A stretch of 64,000 nucleotides of DNA from Austropuccinia psidii (lineage: Eukaryota > Basidiomycota > Pucciniomycetes > Pucciniales > Sphaerophragmiaceae). Below are positions 1-12,502 of the stretch, piece after piece. The DNA is taken from assembly GCA_023105745.1 (NCBI GenBank), contig JALGQZ010000015.1:5107499-5171498 (forward strand), read 5' to 3'. Under the pieces are notes generated by a model. It was not told the DNA's origin. It worked only from the letters and a program-made list of their open reading frames with translations, and did not search any database. Each line of letters opens with the position of its first letter. The stretch's first letter is position 1. Position numbers and translations under genes: made by a program.

Positions 1-232
1 ATTCAAACAGAAATATATTAATATTTGATTAAGAATTAGGAATGAAATTAAACATTCAGCAGAGCTTAGAAATAAAAGAAAGAAGATTAAATTTTCATAT
101 GAATGAAATGAATTAGATGAAAATTGATGAGAAATCATAAAATCATGAGAAATTCTAAATGCATAAAGGTATAATAATTGATGAATGAGAGAATAAATTT
201 TTTAACAGAATGAAAGTAAAGAGGAAGTTGTG

Positions 233-247
233 AGTTAATTCATATAA
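233..247 (-). promoter_or_regulatory. Presumed self-primer binding site of S2
   Basis: There is no TGG-initial tRNA-type primer site behind this LTR. On the minus strand the 15 nt next to the LTR end pair at 12 of 15 positions (plus one G-U) with 608-622, which lies near the presumed RNA start. The same arrangement with a perfect match occurs in element S. The assignment is inference. Confidence 0.5.
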
Positions 248-1005
248 TGTCACAGGGGCTCTTTGAAGTGAAGAGGGCCTGGCACTCAGTAAACTGGGAC
301 TCACTTATGCAGGGCTCAAGGATTGTAATATGAGTAAGTACACTTAAGAATGTAATTAAGATAAGATTCCTAATAGAATAAATATAAGAAAAGCAGAAAA
401 AAAAATAGGAGTAAGAATAAAAGAGTCAACCACAAACAAGTCCAAGTCCACTTTTTCAACCTGTCAGAAAGAAAGAGTAGCGTTAATAAGGATATGGCTA
501 CCATAACTATACTGAACAGGTGAGTAAAATATGAAAAGACTAACTTAATACCAATAATTATAATACACAAAAATAAGAGTAAGAATATTCATTGAAGAAT
601 AAATCAACTATATTAAATAACTTGGTAAAAGGTCCCCAGAGGGAGGAAGAGGGGCAGGTATATGTGAGAATACACCAGCCCTGAACCAGAGAGTTGATTT
701 TATTGAGAGGAATCCTGATTTGAATTGATTTGGATGATACAGTCCCTTTATGGATGTACAGGGTCTGTACCAGAGGTGTGGTGGAGCTGGGTGATCATAT
801 ACTTTCAGCTCTGTGAATCCAGGTTGTATTTGCAATATCCAGCCTGTACACATATTGACAGGCTGTATTGATAAACCAAGCTGTATGAATGTTTCAGCAA
901 GAAGATTTTCTGAAACTTATTTCGGATATACATACTGGATTTTCTGGTTTCATGAGTTTGAGTGGGCGTAAGGTTGAATTCCCTTCCCTGATAGTGGCTG
1001 TGACA
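248..1005 (-). repeat. 5' LTR of element S2 (758 bp)
   Basis: The ends are TGTCACAGCC and CCCCTGTGACA when read on the minus strand. The length is within 3 bp of the 761-bp S LTRs. A TATA-like CATATACC with a pyrimidine-rich stretch lies near 635-665 on the minus strand, just before the presumed transcript start at about 622. Bases 1006-1010 (ACAGG) should be the target duplication, but the partner is outside the window. Confidence 0.82.
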
Positions 1006-3902
1006 ACAGGCCAGTGAAAAATCAATACTTTCCAAAAGACCCATTCCAAATCTAACAGATTCTGAACTTTCTAATTGTATACAGAGATAACAGGGACCTG
1101 ATATTAATTTAGAAAAAATGAATCATGGGTCATTTTTCATGTATTGGATATTCATAAATAACATCATTTATGAAAGATGATATTCTTGATATTGTGAAGA
1201 TAAAATTTCAGGTGACTTTTTTTTGAATGTTTGTCACAGATAAAATATAAAAATTTACCAATTTTTTTATTAGCCAAGAAAATTAATATTGGGAGTACAT
1301 TCATAAATTTCATAGATAGGGAGGTTGTTTATTCCTTAAAAATATCAGCTTTTATTGAGAACAAATAGTGAAGCCATCTGTGTACTTTGTTTGAGAAAAC
1401 TTTCATGAGTAATAAGCCTTTAATCCTTTCTTAAACTATAGATTATTAAATCCTTCTGAAAAAAACAATTTTTATATATCTCTATTATCAATTTCATGAA
1501 TACAATAATTAATCTCCATGTTACAATCAATTGATGTCAGTGTAAGAAATTGACACCTAATATTTGAATGAAATATTCTTTAATTCAAGATCCATATTTT
1601 AATATCTAAAGACCCATTATTTAATTCAAAAACAGACATTCTATTGATTCAAAAGTATTTAATCCACAAGTTATTATAGAAAATTTGCTATTTATATTGT
1701 TCAAAAAAACTCCATTTAAGGAACACGACAATATTTCTAGTTTAAATCATGGCAACTAAGTAGATTATGAAGTGAAAATGATCAAATGTGAGTATTTTTC
1801 AGCTATGGAGATAGTATAGATATACCAATTCAATATAATAAATTGAGATGATTCACCAAAGCCTATCTACTTCACTGAATGAGGCTAAATTGAAAAGGTA
1901 ATCTAATATAAGATGTAAGTAGAATGTTGGTTTTATCTTTTACTCTGTAAAATGCTCAAAACATTCAGGGTATGAGTCTCTTCTAGATTTAAACTTGAAC
2001 AAGGTTATGCTCCAAGATATCAATTTAAGAATATTTTTAGAATGAAGAATCTATTTCAGTTGACATTTCAAATTAATGAAAAAAGATTAAATAGTTCAGA
2101 GGCTAAAAATTCCAATATCTATTCAATTCCTGAAATCGCCTTTTATGAAATATCTCCCAGATACTAAATAGAGTATTTAAGACTTGATTTTTCCATTCTG
2201 TCACTATTGTAGCTTTTTGGGAATAATTTTTATTCTTTTGATTCCTCATTATTCCAAGACATAAATTAATATCAAATATTGTTCTCACTAATCAATGACT
2301 AGAAAGATTGATATGAAGCTCTTGAATACAGAGGAGATTATATAAACATGAAGATCCATGAACTATATTCAGAAGGTTTGAATAAATAGAAATGAATTAA
2401 CTTTCATATAAATAAGAAAACAATTTCTCCTCTGATAAGTAATATTTATTTTGCATCTCATTTGGCAAGCAAATAAAAAGAGAAAACCAACAATTTTTTC
2501 AAATTCATTTGACAAGATCTCTTAATTTTCAATAGGAAATAATTAGAAAATGAAAGGATTTCCAATTAGTTAAACATCAAAAATATAAGAATATTGATAT
2601 TAGAGAAATTGAAACCTTTATGCAATACAGATTACATCTTTCTTGCAGGTATTTTTCAAAATCTAAGAAATTCAAAAAACTAATTACAAGCCAGAACCAT
2701 TGTAGAAACTATGAAAATTGACAAATTTTGAAAAGAGAAAATTCGTTAAACAGTACAAAAGATGATCCTTGGGCCTCCTGAAGTCAATTCCAAAAATAAA
2801 TTTATGATAACATTTGGATTAAGCTCAATACAAAAGTAGAATTAAAATAGGAAATCCAAAGACATGAGATCAAAACTCATTACAAGTATCAACTCATCAG
2901 TAAAAGTAAGTGGAATTTTATGAATATCAAAGAAATTAAATTTAATTCTTGACAATTGTCTCCTTTTCATTTCCAACGGAATAATTTTCCCAGAAGAAAT
3001 GTAGCTTCTATTTTATGAAAGCCTGCCTAGTGTTATAATTTTTTAATAAACCAATATATCTCCTTGTAATGGAAGACAAAACTTTAATGTGCCATAAGGG
3101 AAGTCAGGTGAACCTCTTTGTGACTTGATTGAAGTCTTTAAGGTATTCTATTGAATGAAACTATTTCTTTAGTCTCCCAAAACCCATTAAGCTCAAGGAA
3201 AACCTTTGTTTTTTACCAGTGAAAGAAATTAAATTACCAGGCCATATATAGCATTCATCACATATTGACTACCTAAGTAGTAAAGAAAAATATAGTTCCC
3301 TTTTATTAATTATGTATAGAGAAATTTTTAAATCTAGAAGTAATTGTACAATTAAATGGGATGCTTTAGAAACAATGCCCCACCCAGTAATCAAATCCAA
3401 AAGGAGGAAGACAAAACTTGGTTGAAATTAATGTATCACTTTGAAATAATTTGATTTTTGAAAATATTCAAGATTAAACATGATTTCCAAGAATCAAGAG
3501 AATTTTAATGGCCAATCATGGATGACATGCCTTTATCTATACTATATGAATGACCAATCAATTTGAATTAAATTTTTTATTAGAATAATGTTTGGCAGTT
3601 TCTAGTGTCAATATGCGTTGAAAAATTCCTTTAAGTAATGTTTTATGTTTAAGCTGAAACCACTTATGATTTAAATACTCATTATATTTACAATTTTCTT
3701 CAATAAACAGGAAAATGGAAACCACTCCTATTTGTTTATTTTGTATATGAAAGACTATGAGTTGAATAATTAAAGAAAAAAACATATTCAAGGTCTTAAA
3801 GTCTCCTCAATTTTATATAATGCATCATTGGGAGTATGTTATCCTGGCATTGTGGACTTGGACTGAGTGGGGGTTTGTTGAGCAACATTCTTTCATAGGT
3901 AC
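1006..3902. other. AT-rich non-coding stretch
   Basis: No reading frame here has recognisable protein character. The short open frames are what strongly AT-rich DNA gives by chance. No LTR ends, target duplications, tRNA or repeat array were seen. The last four bases (GTAC) are the left target duplication of element G. Confidence 0.6.
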
Positions 3903-4645
3903 TGTGGTATTCCATACCTTTTTACCAGTTTCAAGAAGTTTTTTGAAAATTAAAAGTTGGAAAAAAATCAAGATCACAATGACCAATTCAGGAATTCACC
4001 ACTAATCAGACAGTCTTAAATGACAAAAGCACAGTAATAGCAGCAACAGAATGGAGGAATGGAAGAATTTAGCATTCAGAATAGAAATAACCAACATATT
4101 TCAACAATTAAATAAATAATAGGGGAATCTAATCTTATGGAATTATACAAGAAAACCCACATATAAGCCTTACAGAATCAACAATAGGCTTAATACATAC
4201 AGAAAATCAAAATCACATGGGAACAGTAACAATGTAACAATATATCCACTCTGAATCCATCAGGAAGATTATATTACTAAGAATCCAATACATCAAAAAA
4301 AATACAGTTCATGTGACACAAGGATCCTCTGAAAGTATCAAATCCAACTCAATACATGAAAATCTACTAAAACCTTAAAAATTACACAACAATACAGGAG
4401 CCCAAATAAGACTTATGCAGTCCACATGGATGAGATCTGGAAACTACACAGCTACAGGATTATTAAAATTCAACTTAATTAAAGTACAACTAGCTGCATG
4501 CAAGGAAAATACACTAAACTGTAAAGTACACAGCAATTACAGTCATCAAGAATTAAAGCTCAGGAAGATATCCCCACATTACACAGCATGATCACCTGGA
4601 ACTAAATAAATCTTACAAAAAAATTATACATGAGCTTCTTCAAAT

Positions 4646-4926
4646 GACACCATCTTAATCCTTTACTCACCAGAATTAATTCCCCAAGGCTGTGTAAGCT
4701 GACTAAAGCAGTGTAAAGGAGGAGTCATCTGATACTTTTATCAAAAAATCCCACCAAACAAAAACATCTCAATCTTAAATTTGGCCAAACAAATGATGAA
4801 ATTATCTCAGTAATATGATACCATTATTAATTTTGAACACTAGAATTAATCTCTCAAGGCTGTGCAAGATTACTAATGCAGTATAATAGATAGGTCATCT
4901 AACTTTTGTTACAAAAATCTACAACA
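4646..4926 (+). repeat. 170-bp-period tandem duplication inside the G LTR
   Basis: Motifs such as GACACCAT, AGAATTAAT, CAAGGCTGTG, a GCAGT box and GTCATCT recur in the same order about 170 bp apart (first unit from 4646, second from 4816). The 3' LTR has the same doubling near 14007-14290. The unit lies upstream of the probable promoter and could act as a duplicated upstream element. Confidence 0.6.
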
Positions 4927-4984
4927 GCAAAATTATCTCAAGGGCAAGAATAAAACTTTGTATGGAGAGCGCATGGGTACTTCT

Positions 4985-5032
4985 CACAACATAAAAGGAG
5001 GCCTCTCTCTCATTTTCTCCTCTTCTCCCTAT
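4985..5032 (+). promoter_or_regulatory. Probable core promoter of element G
   Basis: A TATA-like ATAAAAGG at 4991-4998 is followed by a CT-rich tract of about 28 nt. The 3' LTR copy reads ATATAAGG at about 14346 followed by the same CT tract. TATA plus CT-rich start regions are usual in fungal promoters. The assignment is from sequence pattern only. Confidence 0.45.
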
Positions 5033-6012
5033 GAATGCAAATAATTATATACCAAGAAGGAGAATAATTATTCATCCCTTAATAGTAGGTTAATCTAGAA
5101 ATTATTATTATTAAATTACACTAAACAGTGGTTTATAAATAGCTGAAGTTAACCGTAGGTCTGCCTATATTATAAATTCATCTATTAGTCAAAAACTCAT
5201 ATTCAACAAGTTAGAAGAGATATATTATTATACTCTTCTCACTAGAAGACAGGTCATTATTATTATTATTTATCAAATTACAAAAAAACAAACAAATCTA
5301 CACATTAGTAGTTTCATTAAGCTTACTATTAACAGCTCTTCTTATCTATTATAATCCCTTTTATCATCAATTATTAATATCATAAGTAGTAATCAATCTA
5401 TAAACCTTCACCAGTATTCTTTTAAAAAATAACATATATTGGTGTTATTATCTATAATAATTCTTAGCTATCACTATTATTATTATCAAAAATATAGTTA
5501 ACATATTATCAAAATTAGTTATCAACTAAAACTATCTAAAATATAAAACAATATTATTATATATTATCACTTCTACTAAATTTTATCAAATTAAACTATT
5601 ATTCATTAAACAAAATACCTTAAACCAAGAAAACCACTTAAATCACCACTCAGTACTATTATATCTATTATTCATTTTACTCAATTATTACTTTATTATC
5701 CTAAAAAATCACCTACAAATTTATCTTTTGAAATTATTTTATCTGAATTAGTATTATTATTTTATCATTAGTCTGATTATTGAATAGGTCTGATAGAGAC
5801 TGCTAAAATGTCTTCTCTAGTTTTAGAGCGACAATCCTAAATATTGATTTGTGAGCTCTGTAGGGATATTGTTTAGTATATCCAGAGGGGCAGCTAAAAC
5901 ACCATTAGCACCCTTGGTTACAGGATTATTTCAGCAATTCAAAACTGTTTACCTGTGATTTCCCCCTCAAGGACTGCCTTATCCAATCCCACACTAAAAG
6001 GAGTTCCACATC

Positions 6013-6030
6013 TGGTGTCCCAACAGTGGC
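6013..6030 (+). promoter_or_regulatory. Primer-binding site of element G
   Basis: TGGTGTCCCAACAGTGGC starts two bases after the 5' LTR. It has the TGG start expected for pairing with a tRNA 3'-CCA end. I could not assign the tRNA from memory. Confidence 0.6.
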
Positions 6031-6126
6031 TTTCAACTTCAACATCCAATAATCAGTCAATAATCAATAAAGAAGATAATCAAATCAACATAACTCACAA
6101 AAATGATTATCATTATCAAGAATTAA

Positions 6127-7998
6127 CCATCAACACTCTCATACAATTTGGAATCTGGAAACAAATCCCATTCCAAATCATCATCACCATCACAATCCTC
6201 AAATCAATCATATCATTTTTATTATCAAGTAAAAGAAGGAACACCAGAAAATCAAACACCCAAGGATATTGATTTACTCATTGCAACATCAAGAACAGAA
6301 CAGAAGGAAAAGGAAGAATTGAGGAGATTTTTCTTCAATTTATTTCAAGAAGCAAGGAAAAACAAGAGAAGTACAAAAGAACTTAGAGGATCAGTTTATC
6401 AAGTAGAAATGAATCAACAATCAACATCTGACTTACCACCATTACCTGAAGATACTGTAGAAGGACAGTATTCAGAAGAAAGTGAAGAAGAGGATCAAAC
6501 AGTACAAATACAAAGTCTCATGAAACAAATGCAAGATTTATTATTAACACAAAGTAAAAAGAAAGGAAAAAGAAGGCAACAAACATCTTACACACCTGGA
6601 GCTAGTCCAAGTGAACCCACATTACCAAGGCATGTCAGGCCTGAAGACTCACCAATATCACCTACACCTGGCCCTAGAGCAACATCCACACCCAAAACAG
6701 AATAAAGATCACAGAGTATCCCAAAGAAGCTTTTTTCAACTACACCAAACCATCCAAGTCCATTACAAAAGGAAATTCCTAAGTTAACATCTCCTATTGT
6801 TAAGATAAGAGCCAAAGATTCTAATCTTTTTTTTGATTGTAATGAAGTAGAAAAATTTATCAAGAGAGTGGAAGCAGCAGCTGAAATTGAAGGAGCTAGT
6901 GGAGAAGATATAGCAAGACACCTTACTTTTATGTCAGAATCTGAAGAGGTTAAGGAGAAAATTGAAGCAATTCAAGGTTATGAAGAGAAGAACTGGACAA
7001 AACTCAAAGAAGAACTTACTACAGAATGGGGAAGAGTAGAGCCAGACAGAAGATATAGACCAGAATCTTTGGAGAAGCTTTTCAATAATACCAAAAGAGC
7101 AGGAGGAATTAAAATCTGAGCTGAATACAAGAGATTTATTGGAGAATATGCAAATATCACAAATTATCTGTATAAATATGGATACATTAGAAGGGAAGTT
7201 GAGCATAATGAAGAGCTCTATGCCAGTCTTTCAACAGAAATCAGGACCTCCATAATTAAGGAAATGATCCAAGAAAGGGATGGTGGATATATTGTACCAG
7301 AAATGAGATTATTAAAGAGCTATATAGAGCAAGAGTTAGAAACTGTGATTATATCAAGGCACAGAGCTGAAGACACAACCTCCCGTTATGGATTAAAGCA
7401 GCTATATATAAATAAGTCACAAGCAAAGAAAGTACAATTTGAAGATGAAACCATGGAAAATGCTTTAAATCAACTGAAGGAACTTCACAATAAAATTAAA
7501 GAACAACAAAGACCCAGGATTCAGGATGAAGAAGAAAAGAAGGAAATAAAGGACTTCATTAAGCAAATTAAGGAAATAACAGAAGCAGTACTACCTCAAA
7601 GTAAAACAGGTCAGGTACTCAAGCAGGAAAATCAATCAAGGTACCCAAAGGACAACTTACCATTGTTTTCACAAAAGCATGTTCCCTATGCACCACCACA
7701 AAACATACCAAAACCTTATGTCAAATGTTATTACTGTTTGGAGGAAGGACATTCAGTGAATAGATGCAACTACCCTTTTGAAGATCAAAATAAAAAATGG
7801 GTCAGAAGACAAGGAGGTGGATTCTTTTTTCCCAATTGGCAAAGAGTACCAACTGATGGGAAAATATCTCCAAAGAAATTAGTTGAAGAATTTGCAAAAG
7901 AACAGGAAGAACTTACCAAGAAAAGGAAAGAAAATGAAGCTAAAGAATCAACACACCAACCAAAAGAAGTAAACATAATACAAGTAAAAAAAAAATGA
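6127..7998 (+). pseudogene. gag: Gag of element G, broken
   Basis: One frame runs from 6127 to the TGA at 7996-7998, interrupted by TAA at 6703-6705 and TGA at 7117-7119. Order: a Ser/Gln- and Glu-rich disordered N-terminus; a capsid-like region at about 6780-7350 (EVEKFIKR, DIARHL, LKEELTTEWGR, EYKRFIGEY); a Lys/Glu-rich linker; and one CCHC zinc knuckle, CYYCLEEGHSVNRC (CX2CX4HX4C), near 7726-7767, for RNA binding. The frame has no ATG before 6409, so the true start may need an upstream exon or has been lost. The capsid segment is the rust-type Gag I know from Puccinia-like elements. The protease frame follows one base out of register. Confidence 0.8.
7986..7995 (+). other. Run of ten A at the Gag/protease frame junction
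   Basis: Ten A's directly precede the Gag TGA. Nine A's would make Gag and the protease frame one continuous reading frame. Either one A was gained by slippage, or the run serves as a slippage site. With only one copy available, the simple mutation is more likely. Confidence 0.55.
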
Positions 7999-7999
7999 C

Positions 8000-10915
8000 A
8001 TTTCAACAGCTATAGCCAAAATTGAAGATTGAGGAAGCTGGCAGCCACCAACTATATCATCAGCAAATGATCCATTTCTCAATAATTATGGATTAAGAAG
8101 CACCAAACAAAGATCATCTAGATATGAGCATCCAATTCAATAATCAAAAAATTCATTACCAAAAACAATGGAAACACCACCAAACAAGAAGCCAAACATA
8201 CCTGGAGCCTATATTGAAGATGAACACGGTACAGTGGAAAAAACAATTATTCCCACTAAATTTAAGAAACCTCAAGAGTTCAAAGGGGAAGAAGAAGTGA
8301 GCCCAGAAGTTTAAGAAAAACAGGATTCTGGAAAGAAGTTGGAATTGACTAAAAATATGGTTAAAAACAAGAATATCAAGCAAGAACACACAGAATTTCC
8401 AGAAGTTATGAGCCAAATTATCAAAAAGGTTTTGGATCAGAAAATAAATCTCACCTTAGAACAAGTTCTTATCTTGTCACTCAAAGTTATCAATCAGCTT
8501 AAAAATATGACAACAGAAGAAAGAAACTCAATCAACTCACTTGACACAAAAGAAATTAAAACCAAACTCATAAACCACCATTTAGGAGATTATGAACAGC
8601 CCAAGCTACATTATGCCTGTCCATTGGGATTTATGCAAGTGTAATTAGGAGAAGAAGGACATGAAATAATGGCATTAGTAGATACAGTATCATAATTCAA
8701 CATAATACCAGAAGATTCAGCAATAAAAGCAGGACTCACCACAAGATGTCTCAACATGAATTTAAGAGGAATTGGTGGTCACTGTACCTCAATTGTTGGA
8801 TTATCAGAATTTACCCCAATTACTCTAGTTACTGGGGAAGAAATAAATATACACCTTTTGGTGGCAAGGGGAGCAGTACACACAGTATTGGGGAGGCCCT
8901 TGCTTTCAGACAATAACATTAGATTAGACTTTTCTCAACAAAAGGGGGAAATATTCAGTTATATAGAGCCAGATGGAAGAAGGCTTTGCTTACCTATTTC
9001 TTCACCACAGAAAGGAGTATGGAGAGAGAACCCACCAGCAGGAATGGAAACATGTGCAGTTTCTAAATTGGAAGATTGGAAAGAATTACCAGTAGAGAAA
9101 GAACCAAGTTCCAACAATCAGGCAATTTCAGAAAAACATACCCAAGTATTTAAGGAAGAAGGAATAAATCAATCTAAAGAAAAAGTGGAAATAAAAGTGG
9201 AATTAGCCTCATTTAATACAGAAGATATTAAGCAAAAGCCTAAAGAAATAAATCTTGCAGGAATTACAACCTCAAAAAGAGAAAATGGAAATACTGGTAA
9301 CAAAATAACTCAAGCTATCAACCATTATAATTTCAAGAATCCTGAAGAAATAAAAGGAAAACCACTCACCAAGCTCCTCTCACCTATCAAAGGATTAAAG
9401 TCCCTTTAAAAGAGAATATTTGAGCATAATTGGAAATCAAGTGTAAAACCAGTTATGTCAATAATGAATGTCACAGCAGAAGCAAGGAATTTTCACTCTC
9501 ATCCTGATAAATCAGCATTAAATTCCTTAAAAGAAATTTCTCCAAAAAACAAAATTACAATAAATAAAAACCTCAAACCTCAAGACAATCCTAAAGTTCA
9601 GGGAGAAAGTATGGACTAAACCTCAAAGCCTAGAGAATCTACATAATTAAATAAAAGCTTGGAAAATGTCATTGATAATCAATCAACAACTGGAAATGAT
9701 TATGGTCAAGCAACTTCAAAGAAAGCATCCAGAAAACCCAACATCAAAAATGATGGGGATGAATGTGAATCAGTTTTACCAAAAGAAGTAACCAGTCCAC
9801 CAATTGGATTGTCACAAGTATTCAAGTCAGAAGCTTCACTCCAAAAGGAAAATAATGAAACTCAAAAACTTCAACCTTTTCCCTCAAATATGGAAAATAT
9901 TGACCCAGGGCTTATTATGGAAAATAAAGATACTACCAAACAAAACCTAAAGAAATCGAAAATGGGAATAAGAAAATAAGAACAAGAATTTTCAAAAGAA
10001 CTAATTCAAGAACCAAAAGAAGAACCAGGTACTTATCTTCCCAAAGAAAATAACCTATTTCATATCCATACATGCAATAAGGATCCAACATTCCCACAAT
10101 ATTCTCAACACCTTAAAATTTCAACCCAAGCAGAGAATTGAATAAGGAAATCCAACCTGAAAATGAAGCTATCAAGAAAGTGGTAACTGTAGAAAAAGAA
10201 AGTAAAATTACCAAAAATAAAAGATTTAATTAACTCAAGACCTTAAGATTCTACTGACACCAGAAATCATATAGAAAACAATTTAATGGAAAACAAACCA
10301 CATCCAAATAGAATGTGTAGTTCAAATCCTATGAAATACTCTACACATTCCAAAGAAGAAGACTCACCTACCCCACACTATCACTCTTATAGATATAATC
10401 CAAATTTGACTTTGGAAGAAAATTACTTTTCTTTGGACAAAGCCAAGGAAAGCCAAATGAACAAAAATGAAGAAATAAATGAAGAAACCATTAACAGACA
10501 ACAGAAAAAGGATCAAGAAGCTTTATTAAAACAAACAAATATCGAATAACTTGAAGAATATGGAATTTTACTTACAGAAGACCAATTTCCCTGGGAAGGC
10601 TATACCAATTGGCAGCCTCTGATGAATGAAAATTGCAACCTGGAACTTTACAAAATTACTGAACAAGATTATCAATGCTCAGTTCAGCATTTAAAGTGGC
10701 TAGAAGGAATAAAGAAAGCACCAAATGAAGAAACTAATATTAAAAAATAAAAGCTCACCAAGGAAGAAAGGGAATATTTTTGGATTACTCAGAAAAAGAA
10801 GATATACCCAAATTTGCAAGCCCATTTGGCAAGGCAATACCAAATTTCAACACAAAATGAGGACTTGAAAGGGGACAAAAATAAAAATGGAAACGCCAAT
10901 CATGAGCACTGAAGG
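8000..10915 (+). pseudogene. Protease and unrecognised C-terminal region of element G, broken
   Basis: A single frame, broken by many stops (among them 8642-8644, 8693-8695, 9407-9409 and 10547-10549). The part around 8600-8940 is a retropepsin-type aspartic protease. The active-site triplet at 8681-8689 reads DTV where DTG or DSG is expected, and the flap/ILG-like end reads VLGRPLL. Such proteases mature Gag and Pol. Downstream, where RT normally follows, the frame is Lys/Glu-rich and then Trp-containing (PWEGYTNW, HLKWLEG, EREYFW). I recognise no family there. The frame dies in AT-rich DNA after 10915. Confidence 0.7.
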
Positions 10916-11029
10916 GATGAAAAAGAATTTCAAGATCAGTATTGCAATAAAGAAGGAAGAAATGAACTCACAACTAAAAAGACCAAATTCAAGAATAGTC
11001 TTAACAACCAATTTTCATATCCTCAATAA

Positions 11030-11934
11030 CTTTTTTTATTTTCCTTATCTCATTAATTTTTTTTTTTAAATCTCAAATATCCATATATAAAAAAATACAA
11101 TAAAAAAATATAAAAAAAATATAAAAAATAAAAAATAAAAATAAAAATAAATAAAAAATCTTTTTTTTATTACTGATATTTATGATTATTTTCTTTATTT
11201 ATATGATTTTTTATATCATTTATTTCTTATTATTATTATTATTATTTCCTCTCCCAATAAAAAAAATATATATACAAAAAATTTAAAAAAAAAACAAAAG
11301 ACAAAAATCAAAAACTTCAAAAATAACAAAAAAGAGACAATATAATACTTTTGTTTATTTTTATTATTTTCTAAAAAGAAAAAATAAAATAAAAATATTT
11401 ATTTTATTTTCAAAAAAAAAAAAAAAAAAATTATTTACCTTTTATTTTTTATTTAGTTTTTTTCTCTAAAAAAAATAATGATGAAAAAAAAAAAGCAAAA
11501 CAACAGGAAAAACAAAAAACACAAAAAAAAAAAAGCAAAAACAAAAACAATCAATTGGGACTAAAGAAGAAGAGTACAGTACTGTACATTAAGGAGAAAA
11601 AAAAATTTAATTATTAATTTTTTTTTTACTTTTATTTTGATTTTTTTTTCTAATCAAAACAAAAATAAAAATAAAATATATTAATAAATAAGAATCAAAA
11701 ACAAAAAAAAAAGAATAAAGCAATTGATCACAATGGAAAAAGAAGGAGATATAAAAATAAAGGATCGATTGCAATAGGAAAAGAAGAGTACTGTACTATA
11801 CAGTACAGTGTAGAAATTACTCAAACAGAAAAAAAAAATTAACAGACAGTAGAAGCTATATTGAACAGTCAAGAAAAGAAAAACCCGCGACTCAAAAACA
11901 AAAACCAAGAACTTCAAATTTGAAGTATTTGCAC

Positions 11935-11970
<36 letters not shown>

Positions 11971-12240
11971 CATCACTTAAATTTAATAATATTTTTAATT
12001 TAATTATTTATTATATCATTGATAAAATGATTTAAATTATGAATTATTATTTTTTAATTCATTAATTACTAAAAGAATAATGATATTATGATTACACTTA
12101 GATTTCATGTATTTTTCATATTATATGTATTGATCATTATTATTTTCTTGATTTATTTTATCTTATTTTATATTATTTTTATCATTTTTTTTATACTCTA
12201 AATTATTGTATTATCATTTTTTTTTTAAAAAAAAACAAAA
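11030..12240 (+). repeat. Very AT-rich low-complexity tract
   Basis: Long A and T runs (for example an A run at 11940-11968), TTATTA repeats and AAAAATAAAA blocks fill this part of G. No coding signal was seen. Embedded are a perfect 14-bp palindrome GTACAGTACTGTAC (11574-11587) and an 8-bp inverted repeat, GTACTGTA/TACAGTAC (11788-11806). Confidence 0.8.
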
Positions 12241-12502
12241 AACATCATGATTATTATAGAAAGTGGTAATTAGGGCAAAATTTTCAAATGAAGAGGGGTT
12301 TCTCAACCAGTAAACAATCAGGAATGGAAATGAAGCTTAAAGTTGTCATGAAGAGGATGACAGGGGTATTAATATTAATAAAGGCTACAGAAGGAGGATA
12401 TTAGGCCTTGACACTAGTTCATATAATAAAGAAAAAGAAGCAGGGGACAAAAAAAATCCAATTAAGCAAATATTTCAAAACACAAATAAAAACTCAGGAT
12501 TT
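12241..12502 (+). other. Non-coding 3' region of element G
   Basis: Moderately AT-rich. No open frame or repeat structure was recognised before the repeat array that follows. Confidence 0.4.

Larger units (their letters stand above)
1..1005 (-). mobile_element. 5' end (LTR plus leader) of a Ty3-type element, 'S2', truncated by the window edge
   Basis: This is a minus-strand relative of the complete element S at 46149-55327. Positions 248-1005 read in reverse as an LTR (TG...CA). The stretch around 255-300 matches the reverse complement of the S LTR end near 46856-46909. Positions 1-247 match the start of the S leader, so this is a 5' LTR with its leader rather than a solo LTR. The rest of the element lies left of the window. 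The two LTRs are clearly diverged, so S2 is a separate subfamily. Confidence 0.85.
3903..6010 (+). repeat. 5' LTR of element G (2108 bp)
   Basis: It begins TGTGGTATTCC and ends AGGAGTTCCACA. It aligns along its whole length with 13259-15367, with scattered substitutions and few small indels. The 3' half (about 5040-5780) is very AT-rich with TTA/ATT runs. Minor open frames inside it are not credible genes. Confidence 0.93.

Noticed and set aside
370..4005. Several short open frames in the left AT-rich part, e.g. 2103-2288, 3558-3791 and 3820-4005
   Set aside because: No protein-like composition, no conserved motif, and length within chance for AT-rich DNA. Those at 370-1044 lie in LTR or leader sequence.
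6148..6150. Start of G gag at 6148
   Set aside because: The triplet is TTG, not ATG. The frame is open from 6127 and has no ATG until 6409, so no start can be assigned.
8339..10549. Separate small genes at 8339-8644, 8756-9409, 9659-9979 and 10286-10549
   Set aside because: All are in one frame, separated only by stops. They are pieces of a single decayed protease-containing frame.
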